The notes beneath the pieces are model-generated. The model ran no database searches. It was not told where the DNA came from and saw nothing but the letters and a program-made list of their open reading frames with translations. Positions 45,092-54,070 of a DNA stretch of 57,361 nucleotides are shown piece after piece; within the stretch, counting starts at the first letter, position 1, and each line of letters begins with the position of its first letter. Origin of the DNA: Gryganskiella cystojenkinii (Eukaryota > Mortierellomycota > Mortierellomycetes > Mortierellales > Mortierellaceae); contig JAAAIG010000147.1 of the NCBI GenBank assembly GCA_015852425.1, positions 1 through 57,361 of the forward strand. Reading direction: 5' to 3'. The translations under genes and the position numbers were made by a program.

Positions 45092-46726
45092 ATGACTTCA
45101 GCATTCGACCTTCCCGAAATCAGAGAATGCCTCTCCAAGTACCTGACCCGCCACGATCTAGTTTCTTGCGCTCGTGTTTCCTCGGAGTGGAACAAGTCCT
45201 TTGAGTGGCACATCTGGACAGAACTGAACATCGGCCCTAAACCTCAAGATAAATCTGACTTTGTCACCGCCCTCCCAAGATCAATCCTTGACCGTCACAA
45301 GGACTCTATTCAAACTCTTGTCCTTCGCAAAACGTCAAGCAACGACCAGCAAGACCCTACCTTCTTTCTCCGAGATCTATACTGTCCTCGCCTCAAGAAC
45401 TTGGATGTCCATTGGAACAGCAGTTATCAGGAGCATCTCCTATTTCTTGGCCGTCATTCCCGAACGCTGACGCACCTCTCCGTCGATCTCTTTGTATTAC
45501 CAGGAACCGGTCAAGGGAGCGTAGACAGCGAGGACTTTTGGCAGCTCGCAAGTTCTTGTCTTTCTTTGGAATCGTTGACTGCAAGGAGGGTCTTTGTGAC
45601 AAACAACAGCTGGCCTACTTGCTGGAAGTTGTGGTCTCGGCTAACATGTCTGCGTCTCCGTCGTGTCGTTTTTCGCCTACTCGCAATGCAAAACAACGAT
45701 AACACATCGATGGGCAACAAAACCGGAGACATCATTACAGGTCCCCTCACCCTGCTCCTTGATGATAGCCCCTACACATCGACATCTATTAAGGATTTAG
45801 AACTGATCAATCTCGAAGGCCTCAGTCACTTTGAGGACCAACTCGCTCTTGCCCGGTTTTGCCCAGATCTCGAGACGTTTATTTGGGACGATACCTCTAC
45901 CGATGACCCGCCCTCGGTAAGAACCCAGTATCTGAAGGATCTAGCAAACTATTGTCCAAAGCTCAAGTCCTTGTCAGTACATGGTAGCTTCGAAGAGGAA
46001 GTGCATGGTGTCTATTCGTTCTTGCGAGCTCGACCTCATATTCCCTTGAAAGTCCTAGAAATACCCCACCATGCTTTCGGGGAACTACTGTGGCAAGTGG
46101 TCAAGGAAAATCATGCCTCCACACTCACTACTGTCGATCTCAGCTTCTCGCCCACGATCACGGGAGAATTGTCGCATGAGATCATGTGCGCGTTACCGAA
46201 TCTCGAATCATTGAAGGTTCCAACAATCAAGGACAGGGACCTGGTGCGAGATCGTCGACCCTGGATCTGTCACCGTTTGCAGCACTTGACCATCGGGTTT
46301 CAGTTTGTTGTTGAATCTCGAACTTTGTTTTCGCCCTTGTCCTCATCTTCATCCTCATCCTTGCCCGAAAAGGATAATCGAAAGATGGTCTTTGAGCGAT
46401 TGGGCACACTCCGGTTCCTTAAAACTCTGAACATTCGCGAACTCGATTATGATGTCCAACCTCTGGGAGGTTTACGATTCCAACTCAAGGACGGTCTCGA
46501 CTTCTTGAAGACTTTGCAACAATTGGAGGAGCTGGAACTCTGGAACGGCAATCAGGAGCTGTCCAAGACGGATGTTCAGTGGATGGTGGACCACTGGCCC
46601 AGACTGAGGATTCTTTTTGGAAAGCTGCACAGTTCTAAGGTCTCGTCGACTGCTTACACGAGGCTGTTGTTGGCTCATGGAATCAAACCTTGGGCTTCGA
46701 TCCCAAAGGCGGTTTATATAAGTTAA
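45092..46726 (+). CDS. F-box-like/LRR protein, copy G
   Basis: Single exon, 544 residues. F-box-like start MTSAFDLPEIRECLSKYLTR, then HDLVSCARVSSEWNKSFEWHIW. LRR body includes LKNLDVHWNSSYQEH, IKDLELINLEGLSHFED and LTTVDLSFSPTITGE. C-terminal signature: RRPWICHRLQHLTIGFQF, DVQWMVDHWPRLRILFGKLH, AHGIKPW. A Ser run (SSSSSSSLPEKD) interrupts the last third. It stands about 4.5 kb from its nearest array neighbour, the gap being filled by the homeodomain-like and RRM genes. Confidence 0.86.
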   Translation: MTSAFDLPEIRECLSKYLTRHDLVSCARVSSEWNKSFEWHIWTELNIGPKPQDKSDFVTALPRSILDRHKDSIQTLVLRKTSSNDQQDPTFFLRDLYCPRLKNLDVHWNSSYQEHLLFLGRHSRTLTHLSVDLFVLPGTGQGSVDSEDFWQLASSCLSLESLTARRVFVTNNSWPTCWKLWSRLTCLRLRRVVFRLLAMQNNDNTSMGNKTGDIITGPLTLLLDDSPYTSTSIKDLELINLEGLSHFEDQLALARFCPDLETFIWDDTSTDDPPSVRTQYLKDLANYCPKLKSLSVHGSFEEEVHGVYSFLRARPHIPLKVLEIPHHAFGELLWQVVKENHASTLTTVDLSFSPTITGELSHEIMCALPNLESLKVPTIKDRDLVRDRRPWICHRLQHLTIGFQFVVESRTLFSPLSSSSSSSLPEKDNRKMVFERLGTLRFLKTLNIRELDYDVQPLGGLRFQLKDGLDFLKTLQQLEELELWNGNQELSKTDVQWMVDHWPRLRILFGKLHSSKVSSTAYTRLLLAHGIKPWASIPKAVYIS

Positions 46727-46999
46727 TAAGAGGGGGTGGGGAAATGTTGGTCATGCTTCTTTTTTTATTTTAACAGTTTCAAAGAAAAAATTGGTCGCCA
46801 TCAAATATATTCAATTAGTCTACGAAACAAACCCTCAGTCCTCATCCGGGGGGTCATGAATAAAAGTTCAGTCTTTGTCACGATAGAATCTAAGAAAAAT
46901 CAAACGACGAAATATTCTGAAAGGATAATAATAACCAGCAAGGAATGTCGATCATCGTGAGCCGGATACGCGCATGAGAATCAATACCTCGACGTTAGA

Positions 47000-47760
47000 A
47001 ATGGTTTCGAATAGTCAGCATGGCCAGTAGTATTCCAGGAGACATGGTGGTTATGAGGTGCAAGTCCATTTTCGAATTTTTGTTACTATTGTTATCCAGC
47101 ATCTTGTGGAAACGAACACCGTTCTCTTCCAGCAAGTCTCTCGGTATCCTGTCTCTACCGGGAAATCGATGCTCGCGAACGACTCTCAACTCTGGCCGGT
47201 TCTCTTGGATTCATTCAATTTCTTTGAACCCAGCATCAAGCCCGATCGCACCCAAGACCTTTAATCGTCTCAAAGTTCTTAGCCGATTCAGCTCTCCTCC
47301 TCCCCTTTTTCTTGCCTCGAGCAATAGAACCATAATTCATGCTTGTCAGTGTAAACTCCGTCAAAGACCCTATCGCCCTAGAAACACGGACTGAGATTTC
47401 GGCGTCTGCATTAAAATATCCAGGACCATGACCTTTAACTTGTTACAGACCCAGGCTCGATCGTCGTCATCCAATCTATCCGCATCCCCATATTTTATGG
47501 CTTTAATAACCTCCAGGTTCTGCACCGTACATATAACCACGTGTATAAACCGGCCTGTGAAATCAAGGTACTGTCCGAGATCGAAGACTTTGGGAGTCAT
47601 TGTTGTCCAGGATATTTTCAGAATCGACCACGAAAGTATGTTGAAATTGGTGCTGTTCAGGACTATTTCCGTCAATCCGGGGATTGTCTCCAATTCATTC
47701 TGAAAAAAGTTCGATCCGGAGAGGTCGAGGGCTTTCAATTATGGCCAGAGTAAAGTCGAC
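47000..47760 (-). pseudogene. LRR-type protein remnant with array C-terminal signature, minus strand
   Basis: Read leftward, MKALDLSGSNFFQNELETIPGLTEIVLNSTNF (from 47738) is an LRR run, followed by RAWVCNKLKVMVLDI, the WVCxxL signature of the array family. After a stop near 47370 another frame continues LNRLRTLRRLKVLGAIGLDAGF, then an in-frame TAG (47210 area), then NRPELRVVREHRFPGRDR. At least one frameshift and one nonsense change are present. It is closest in style to copy H, its minus-strand neighbour. Confidence 0.7.
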
Positions 47761-47999
47761 CTGAGCGGTGTGGTATCGGTGCCGCCTACTCCTGTCAGTG
47801 ATGGATATTGAAACAGTTATGATGACGATAAGGATGATCGCGTCACGATTGCGATAAACCTGTTCTCGTCATGGTATTGCTCATTTGGCAAAGGAGGAAG
47901 TCGGGGCAAGAGCGTAGTATTACCGGACAAACCAGAGTTGAGTCTGGCGGCCGTCAACATGGTATTCTTCGACAATGAATTCCTCGATCCTGTCCTTGG

Positions 48000-48180
48000 T
48001 GTTATTCCTGTCGAGGTCTTACAGTTGATTTGAGAGCACCTGCCATGTTCTCGGGTGTTAGTTGAGGGAACCTTTGATAAAACATGGCCGGATCGTTCGT
48101 ATAGAACCAAGAGCCCAAGAGGAGCGCCAACAGTCTGAGAAAAGTTGATCAAAGATTGAGATTCAGCGGTCGACATGATG
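48000..48180 (-). pseudogene. Exon-like remnant of an unidentified spliced gene
   Basis: On the minus strand, TTTTCTCAG (acceptor-like, near 48127) is followed by RLLALLLGSWFYTNDPAMFYQRFPQL-like sequence and ends at a GTAAGA donor near 48033. A further frame gives NTKDRIEEFIVEEYHVDGRQTQLWFVR. The compositions are protein-like and unlike the LRR array. I cannot identify it and no start or partner exons were found. Confidence 0.3.
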
Positions 48181-48653
48181 GAGTGAAGGGGTTCGGACCC
48201 GCTGCCGTTACAAGTGTCGACAACCGATCAGGATCTCACAGTGACGCGTCCGTCAGATTAACATGATCCTCGATCGAATGTGCTGTCAACGTTTCAGAAT
48301 GACGCTGGATTATAATCGATATCAATGACAACAACTATCCGAAGATCTTCTCATATCGCCATGTCGAATTTTTGGGCAAGATAAAGGACACGAACGACGT
48401 TCGGATTCCGGTACGTTCGGACGACCATCAATCTCAAGTATCAAAAAAAGGAGGCTAAAGATCCTCATAATGCGACGAACAAAAATCCTCTGATTGATGA
48501 AACAAATAAACAGGTTCTCACCGCAAACATACTCCTCGCTCATTTTGACAGGCATGAAAAAGAAAGTTTCCAAAATATATGTTATGGTGAAGTTTATAGG
48601 GAAATACATGACAATGTTTGCTTGTAAAATTAAACCCGAGTGCATAGAACACG
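48181..48653. other. Spacer downstream of copy H
   Basis: AT-rich, no supported gene. It lies where copy H's missing C-terminal third would be expected, but I could not find the family's HWP..L..V.G.LH signature there in any frame. Confidence 0.4.
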
Positions 48654-49961
48654 TCATGATTGTAGAGTTTCTGCTAGAAAGCCAACCGCCACCTTCCGAA
48701 GCTTCGGCAATGATCCAAACCGCTCATATATAGCCTGCTCAATCCTACACTTTCTTCCGACTGAATCTTGTGGCCCAAGCTCCTGTCCCTGCTCCTGCCC
48801 CTTATCAATCGACGTCAAGGATAACGGATCCGTGTTAATGATAATCCTGAGTTGAAGTTCCTCCAGCCCATGACAGACCCAAGTTCGCCCATTCAGGATG
48901 TCGTCAGCCATCATCTTCTGCCCTCTTAGAACCTTCAGCTTTGGACAGGATGATAGGATCTCCTGGAGCATTATGCTTGTGAATGCACTTGAGCGAATAT
49001 CCAAGTGTTGCAGAGAAACGAAATGTCGCTTCAAAGAAGCAAACGTTTCAACCCCAACAGCAGGGCTATAGGAGACAACCCGTTGCAGCCGACTTTCTTG
49101 TGTGAGTCCTCCTATGTGATCCAGCGCCATTGCCAAATCCCTATCCAGAAGGCCATGAAATGACAGGTCTAGAGAGTGAAGACGTGGCCATGTGTTCTTT
49201 CGGAATAGTTCTGCAGCCTTCTCCGATGGATATTCTAAATCGCCAGACCAAGTCAGGATCCTAAGTTCAGGGCATTGACTTAGGAACCGAAGTTGCTCTA
49301 CTGTTGTCATCCGTACGAGTGAGTCGAATTCGACATGATGCAGGTTCTTGAAACAGAATCCGGCTAGGAACTCGTCTCTGCGAATAGACATAGGTAACTG
49401 GAGCCAGTAGGCGGACGATAGATCGCCTGCCCAGCGTATGCTACTGCATCTCAGCTCTTTGTATCCGCCAAGCCATCGGAAGGTGTCGATAGTCTTGGAG
49501 TCTTGGAGGGCTTGCCAGAATGGGTGCAATGGGACCGAGCGGATCTCGGACAAACTGAGTTCCTTGAGAACGGGACAAGTATCCGCCGATATGAACAGAC
49601 CCAGGAGCACGGCCTGCTCGTCCTCTTGAGCTTCCTGAATGTAGGACCAATTGCCTAGTTTGAGCGTTTTCAGGTTCCTGAAATGGTATCCACGAAGATA
49701 TAACTCTTTGGGGATCGGTCCGGCAAGAATAAGATGGTGCACGTGGCCAATATTGTTGACAAAAGTATTGAAGGATTCAATGGGGACTAAACGGGCAAAC
49801 GGCAAGCGTATGCGAGGCTCCATGTGAACTTCTTGAAAGAGGAGGGGAAAGAGTGCTGCGTGGAATGAGCGCGAAACGCGAATGCAGACTGTCAGGCTGT
49901 GACAAGACATGAATCGACCGATGTTGAACACAACCTCGGGTAGGCTAAGGGCTTTTTCCAT
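48654..49961 (-). CDS. F-box-like/LRR protein, copy H, short C-terminus
   Basis: Single frame of 435 residues on the opposite strand to the other intact copies. N-terminus MEKALSLPEVVFNIGRFMSCHSLTVCIRVSRSFHAAL is a diverged F-box-like motif. LRRs are well kept (LKTLKLGNWSYI, LKELSLSEIRSV, LHSLDLSFHGLL, LQHLDIRSSAFT). It has GRTWVCHGLEELQLRI, the family signature, but stops after LPKLRKVAVGFLAETLQS and lacks the last ~100 residues. It may be a truncated functional form or an early pseudogene. It belongs to a different subfamily from copies A-G, with LSLPEVVF in place of DLPEIR. Confidence 0.78.
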   Translation of the reverse strand: MEKALSLPEVVFNIGRFMSCHSLTVCIRVSRSFHAALFPLLFQEVHMEPRIRLPFARLVPIESFNTFVNNIGHVHHLILAGPIPKELYLRGYHFRNLKTLKLGNWSYIQEAQEDEQAVLLGLFISADTCPVLKELSLSEIRSVPLHPFWQALQDSKTIDTFRWLGGYKELRCSSIRWAGDLSSAYWLQLPMSIRRDEFLAGFCFKNLHHVEFDSLVRMTTVEQLRFLSQCPELRILTWSGDLEYPSEKAAELFRKNTWPRLHSLDLSFHGLLDRDLAMALDHIGGLTQESRLQRVVSYSPAVGVETFASLKRHFVSLQHLDIRSSAFTSIMLQEILSSCPKLKVLRGQKMMADDILNGRTWVCHGLEELQLRIIINTDPLSLTSIDKGQEQGQELGPQDSVGRKCRIEQAIYERFGSLPKLRKVAVGFLAETLQS

Positions 49962-50565
49962 GATGTAAGGATCTTGGATTACAGAGATGAAGGATGAGAG
50001 AAAGGGCAGAGATGCCCCTTTTGTGGGGTGGTTTAATTTTAAGGAAAGTCGAAAGGCGCAGTCTGAATGTCAAGATGGGGTCAAGTTGCTGACATTGAAA
50101 TTCTCGGTGACGTAGTTCACCGATTTCGCCAAAATCAAAACGCGTTTTTCAGCGGTCTGGACCGCTAAATTTTTTTTTTTCTGCGTTATATTCGATCCAA
50201 GTCTGAAATCGTATTTCTATTAACTCCACTCGCGCATCCCTCTCGTCAATGCCCGGCAGAGGGCAGAAGTTGGTTACCTTGGACAGAATCAACACTCTGC
50301 TGCCGATTAGACCAGCCTCTGTTTCTGTTCTTGTTCTTTGTCATGTCTTCACTGGAAGAGTTGTCCAACTGTTTCATGTCGTGCAGCTTGTGGTGTGATT
50401 TTGGTGGTACAGTTAGCACTTAAGCTCCGAGTAGTTTTCATATTGACGAATAAAGGGATAGGATCAGAGTTATGAAAGGCTTTTATTTTGATTATTGATT
50501 CTTAGCTGGCTAAATTTTGCTGTGGCAACTACCATAATTTATTGCTCGGCTACAGAGCTATCTTC
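49962..50565. other. Spacer with the promoter of copy H
   Basis: No supported gene. It contains AGCGGTCTGGACCGCT (50152-50167), a perfect 7-bp-arm palindrome, and a T run after it. On the minus strand 50400-50565 would be the 3' region of the small secreted peptide gene. Confidence 0.4.
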
Positions 50566-50745
50566 TCAGTAAGCGCAGCACGCACCGGCACCGGGAGTAG
50601 TGCAGGCTCTGTTACCGTTGATGATATGGCCACCGTCATCAAGGCAAGTCCGACCAGAGGTACAATAACCACCGTTGCCGCAGAGCTGGGCCATGGCAGG
50701 GCCAGCCAGGAGAGCAATGGTGAGGATGACAGTAGTAAAACGCAT
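50566..50745 (-). CDS. Small secreted cysteine-rich peptide (59 residues)
   Basis: A short intact gene. The first 19 residues (MRFTTVILTIALLAGPAMA) form a classic signal peptide with a hydrophobic core and an A-x-A cleavage site. The mature part would be 40 residues starting QLCGNGGY, with six Cys at 22, 28, 34, 48, 56 and 57 (spacing C-x5-C-x5-C-x13-C-x7-CC), enough for three disulfides. Codons are C-rich at third positions, unlike the surrounding AT-rich DNA, which supports real coding. The ATG context is CAAAAATGC, and a TATA box sits about 80 bp upstream. It is probably an extracellular effector-like, structural or antimicrobial-type peptide; sequence alone does not decide. I do not recognise a named family. 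Confidence 0.8.
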   Translation of the reverse strand: MRFTTVILTIALLAGPAMAQLCGNGGYCTSGRTCLDDGGHIINGNRACTTPGAGACCAY

Positions 50746-50825
50746 TTTTGTTCTTGTGTTGTCAGAGGAGGAGAAAGTGAAAGGAAGTTATAATTCTGAG
50801 GATTAAGATGGGGTGAACCCTCTTG

Positions 50826-50833
50826 TATTTATA
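50826..50833 (-). promoter_or_regulatory. TATA box of the secreted peptide gene
   Basis: TATAAATA on the minus strand, 80 bp upstream of the ATG at 50745, with a CT-rich leader (CCTTTCACTTTCTCCTCC) between. Confidence 0.6.
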
Positions 50834-51345
50834 CCTAATCCTGGAACTTGGCGTTCCTTGGAGCAGGTTGGTATGTGACAGTAATTACACTTCTAGACTA
50901 CTAAATGACGCCGCATTTTCATAACTTGTGAAGATAGTGCACGGATACAAATTGTGCATTCTCTTCTAAGCCGAGGACATTCAATTGACTGGATAGACTA
51001 ACGGCGTGAGAATTCGTCATCAATTGTGCCTAAAATTTAACGGCGCGTTGTTGAGACTTCATCGACCGTTACCCTTTATTCATTGGTGCAAATTGCTCTC
51101 CACAACCGCTTTTTCCAGTAGCGCATACTGTACTGTAATCGAATAGAGGACAATTTTGTAGTGCAATATTTCTCCGTGAGAAACTGAGAATGCAGCGTGA
51201 GAGGATATCATGTGAACCGCGCGACTGTGGGAACAACACCCGTTGAGAGCGGCGTGTGGGACGGCAAAGAATTGCAATAATGTTTGCAGAGTTTCCTTCT
51301 GCGCGCCGCGTCCTCAGCGTTGCTCAGATGACTTGTGTTTGCAAA
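50834..51345. other. Spacer between the peptide gene and the transposon cluster
   Basis: No supported gene. Open frames are short and lack recognisable content. Confidence 0.4.
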
Positions 51346-51577
51346 TAGCCCTCATCAAAAATCGGAAATTCGAGTTCGCGGCGGGGAAAAGCTTTTTTTT
51401 GTGGAACTCGAGAACTGTTTTTCGTGCATGAGAGTTGCGGCCGCGAACTCTTTTCTGTGCAGACAAACGAAAGTTCGCGGTAGGCCATCATTTCATTCAC
51501 AAAAAACAGTTCTCGAGTTCCACAAAAAAAAGCATCTCCCCGCCGCGAACTCAACTTTCGATTTTTGAGGCGGGCTA
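51346..51577. mobile_element. TA-flanked foldback MITE
   Basis: About 75-bp arms (51348-51421 and 51502-51575) are inverted copies with few mismatches, for example TTTGTGGAACTCGAGAACTG against CAGTTCTCGAGTTCCACAAA. The loop between is about 80 bp. Arms start GCCC and end GGGC, with TA directly outside on both sides (51346-51347, 51576-51577), the duplication expected of Tc1/mariner-type elements. No coding capacity. Confidence 0.8.
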
Positions 51578-51927
51578 ATAACAGGGAAGTGTCTATTTGT
51601 CGTCCAATCCAACAGCTCTTATTTGTCGTCCGTTTTGCTTATTTGTCGTCCAGTTTGTTTATTTGTCGTCCAGTTTGGGCTCTTATTTGTCGTCCGACTC
51701 AAAGGGATTTTTCAGTCAATTGTCTGTTTTGGGTAACGATCTTACGTCCAGGCCCTTTCTTGCTGTCGCCTAGCCACAACACACCACAGAAAAGACTAGA
51801 AACCAGATCCAATATACACGCGAAATCATCCCACGTCTCCTTCCTTCCACTGCCGCAATCCCCGCTGTCAAATCTCAAGGATTGTTACGACAATCACGCT
51901 AAGTAGTTTTACACACATCAGTCTACG

Positions 51928-52104
51928 GAGCTGTTGCAAGCAGCTGCAGAGGACCCGGTCCGATCGCAGACTGTTCGTAAGGCACGGGATAAAGCCTCAG
52001 TAAAAGTGCGGGAACAAATTAAACCCGTGACTAAGTGTAAGAGAGTCCAAAAGCCAGTACTTTGGCCAGTATCCGGGAAACCTTCAAAGAAACCTGTCAG
52101 TTAA
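51928..52104 (+). pseudogene. Coding remnant inside the DNA transposon
   Basis: Fifty-eight open codons end in TAA: ELLQAAAEDPVRSQTVRKAR, then a basic stretch (KPVTKCKRVQKP). No start codon. Nearer the right end another frame reads LLNMCLHCGDRVQTTD before TGA, with a C-x2-C pair. Both look like leftovers of the parent element's gene, with the bulk deleted. Family not identified. Confidence 0.4.
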
Positions 52105-52323
52105 ACCCTAGGGATCTCAATGAACTTGAATTTTAAAGGAAAGAAGGACGAGTCCGGGCTAAGGTCGCGGATATAATAATAACAAACAAGGCGCCAAGGT
52201 GGTGGCAAACGTGATAAAGGCGAAAAAAAAAGACATGGTGCCAGCTCCACTTCTGAACATGTGCTTGCATTGTGGAGATCGTGTTCAAACAACTGACTGA
52301 AAAATCCCTTTGAATCGGACGAC

Positions 52324-53762
52324 TTTTCTTTTTCATTTTTTTTCATTGGCGCTTTGTTTACCACCAAAAGATGAAGTGGAGGGTCTAATCCAATAAACAT
52401 CGACTAAGACAACTAAGAGAAGGCTACGTGCTCCGTGAGGATTCTCGCACAACAAACGCCACCGCTCATCACGGTGTTAGGATGGAGAAACTACAGTTAA
52501 TAAAAAGGGATCTGCCCCCGTTTTTCTAATAAAACTAAGTGATATAAACCGTGAATTGAATTGAATAAACGCAGATCTGCCTGCGATGGGTCGTCTTGGG
52601 GACCAGGACAAAGCCTGTCCCGAGGCTCTTCCAGTGGCGCACCACACCGACAAGAACCCTCTGGACACAGCAGGCCCGAACCATCGTGCCAATTGCCGCC
52701 GTCGCCGTCAGAAGGAGACTGCTTTTGCTTCCGAGTGATACCCTGCGTCTTCTCCCAGGCAAGGGTGGCCTCGCATCGCGTCTTCCATAGGCGAGAAGAG
52801 GCGAACTTGTCCAAGTAACGAACAAAGCGATGTGCGACCGATGTCGCGATTGAGGTTGAGGTGTCGAAGAGGGCCTTCCAAGATTGGGCCAGGGCAACAG
52901 GCAGTAAACCCATGTAGACGTCCGCGAACGATCGACGACCAGGCAAAGGAGGGGCCGGGTCAAGGGGTGCAGGTGACACGGCATCCATGCCGTCGAAGAC
53001 GGCAGGCAAAGACTCCCAAAGTCGTGACTCGGGAAATGGTGTCCAATGTTGAAGTGTGGGAGGAATAGCATCTGGGTCTCGGCGCAGGTGAGCCTCATGT
53101 CTCGATTTTGCATCGCTGTGGGCCTTGATCATGGCCTCACGGCCCCAGGTGTTGACTTGACCGATCGCGTCCGACCATGCTATCCGTTGTGCGGTCTGTG
53201 TACTCTGGCATCGCCACAGGTGGTGGTTGTCCTCTGGCTCTTGACTGCACATACAACACGTTCCGTTGCCATACATTGTTGGGTGTCGAGCCGCCATAAC
53301 TGTGAGTGTGGGTAACATTCCATGTATCTTTTTCATATGGTGTGTGCGTTGAGTGGTGTCTTTACGCCCGCTGAAGTATGTGAAGACCGGACGTTTGTTG
53401 TGGATGATCGAGAGAGTAGAACGCCATTCGATTTCGTTGGGGTCGCCGATGGTGCGTTTGACTCGTTTCTGTGCGCTCCAAGTTTGATGGTGTCGTATGG
53501 TTGTTTGTGCTTTAAGTAGATCCCTGAGGTCCTGTTCTATTAAGCCAGTCGTGAAATGGGCTGAGAAAGGGAGATCGTCTTGGGCGCTCATTTCGACCTT
53601 CCATGCTACTGTGTCCTGGAGGACCGCGATTCGTGCTGCCTTATCCGCCTTGACGTTTCCAGGGTCACCCGCGTGACCTCGGACCCATTCCACGACGGTA
53701 GAACCTGCGCGGCTGGCGACCATATCGGCCAACACTGCCCATAATGACTGTGAGTTGCGCCT
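52324..53762 (-). mobile_element. 5'-truncated LINE (non-LTR retrotransposon)
   Basis: A 1439-bp insertion bounded by identical 15-bp direct repeats, TTTGAATCGGACGAC at 52309-52323 and 53763-53777. On the minus strand the 3' end is A-rich (AATGAAAAAAAATGAAAAAG) right before the duplication, and the 5' end starts abruptly inside an RNase H domain. Truncation at the 5' end, an A-rich tail and a variable-length duplication are the marks of target-primed reverse transcription. It lies in the right end of the DNA transposon, so it inserted later. Confidence 0.92.
52497..53762 (-). pseudogene. LINE ORF2 C-terminal part (RNase H end and zinc-knuckle tail)
   Basis: Open from the 5' truncation point to a TAA at 52497, about 420 codons. 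The first residues carry the C-terminal half of an RNase H domain (VVEWVRGHAGDPGNVKADKAAR). A Cys/His cluster CCMCSQEPEDNHHLWRC follows, as in the tails of fungal LINE ORF2 proteins. Reverse transcriptase and endonuclease are missing, so it cannot move itself. The frame is otherwise uninterrupted, so the insertion is recent. The annotated frame extends a few codons upstream into the host transposon by chance. Confidence 0.85.
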
Positions 53763-53903
53763 TTTGAATCGGACGACAAATAAGAGCCCAAACTGGACGA
53801 CAAATAGACACTTCCCTATTATGATAACAGCAAAATGATGCAACTCCGGAAGTTTTCAGCAGAAGTTCAGATGGAGGAACGGGATGATTGAATGCTTCAT
53901 TAT

Positions 53904-54070
53904 TAGGGGGTTTCCAACCTGGCTTTGTTCAAAAAAAAATGCGGCCGCATTTTGATGTTGCACAAAAAAAATGCGCCGTGAAGAATACGTGATGGTCGGG
54001 CCAGACACATCTGAAAACGTGGCGCAAATTTTCAGATGCGGTCAAAAAAGCCTATGTTTGAAACCCCCTA
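53904..54070. mobile_element. Second TA-flanked MITE (167 bp)
   Basis: Arms GGGGGTTTCCAACCTGGC (from 53906) and its imperfect inverse GCCTATGTTTGAAACCCCC (to 54068), with TA directly outside both ends. An internal AAATGCGGCCGCATTT palindrome lies at 53938-53953. No coding capacity. It sits 84 bp from the interrupted DNA element. Confidence 0.72.

Larger units (their letters stand above)
51581..53820. mobile_element. Non-autonomous DNA transposon with subterminal repeats, interrupted by a LINE
   Basis: The left end begins GGGAAGTGTCTATTTGTCG and carries five copies of ATTTGTCGTCC (starts 51595, 51621, 51641, 51661, 51685). The right end is the inverted version (two copies at 53771-53805, then CACTTCCC to about 53816). 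The next inner block (CGACTCAAAGGGATTTTTCAGTCA, written here in two halves: 51691-51702 and on to 51716) recurs inverted at 52290-52323. Removing the LINE and one duplication leaves about 790 bp. Arrays of a short motif near both ends are typical transposase-binding sites. Interior coding traces suggest a deleted relative of a larger element. I could not find a target duplication. Confidence 0.75.

Noticed and set aside
50152..50167. AGCGGTCTGGACCGCT palindrome as a terminator or binding site
   Set aside because: A single 16-bp palindrome in 57 kb is not unexpected, and nothing nearby explains it.
51595..51695. Five regularly spaced copies of an 11-bp motif that might suggest a CRISPR-like array
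   Set aside because: Eukaryotic context, short repeats, and inverted counterparts at the other end of the same element show that they are transposon subterminal repeats.
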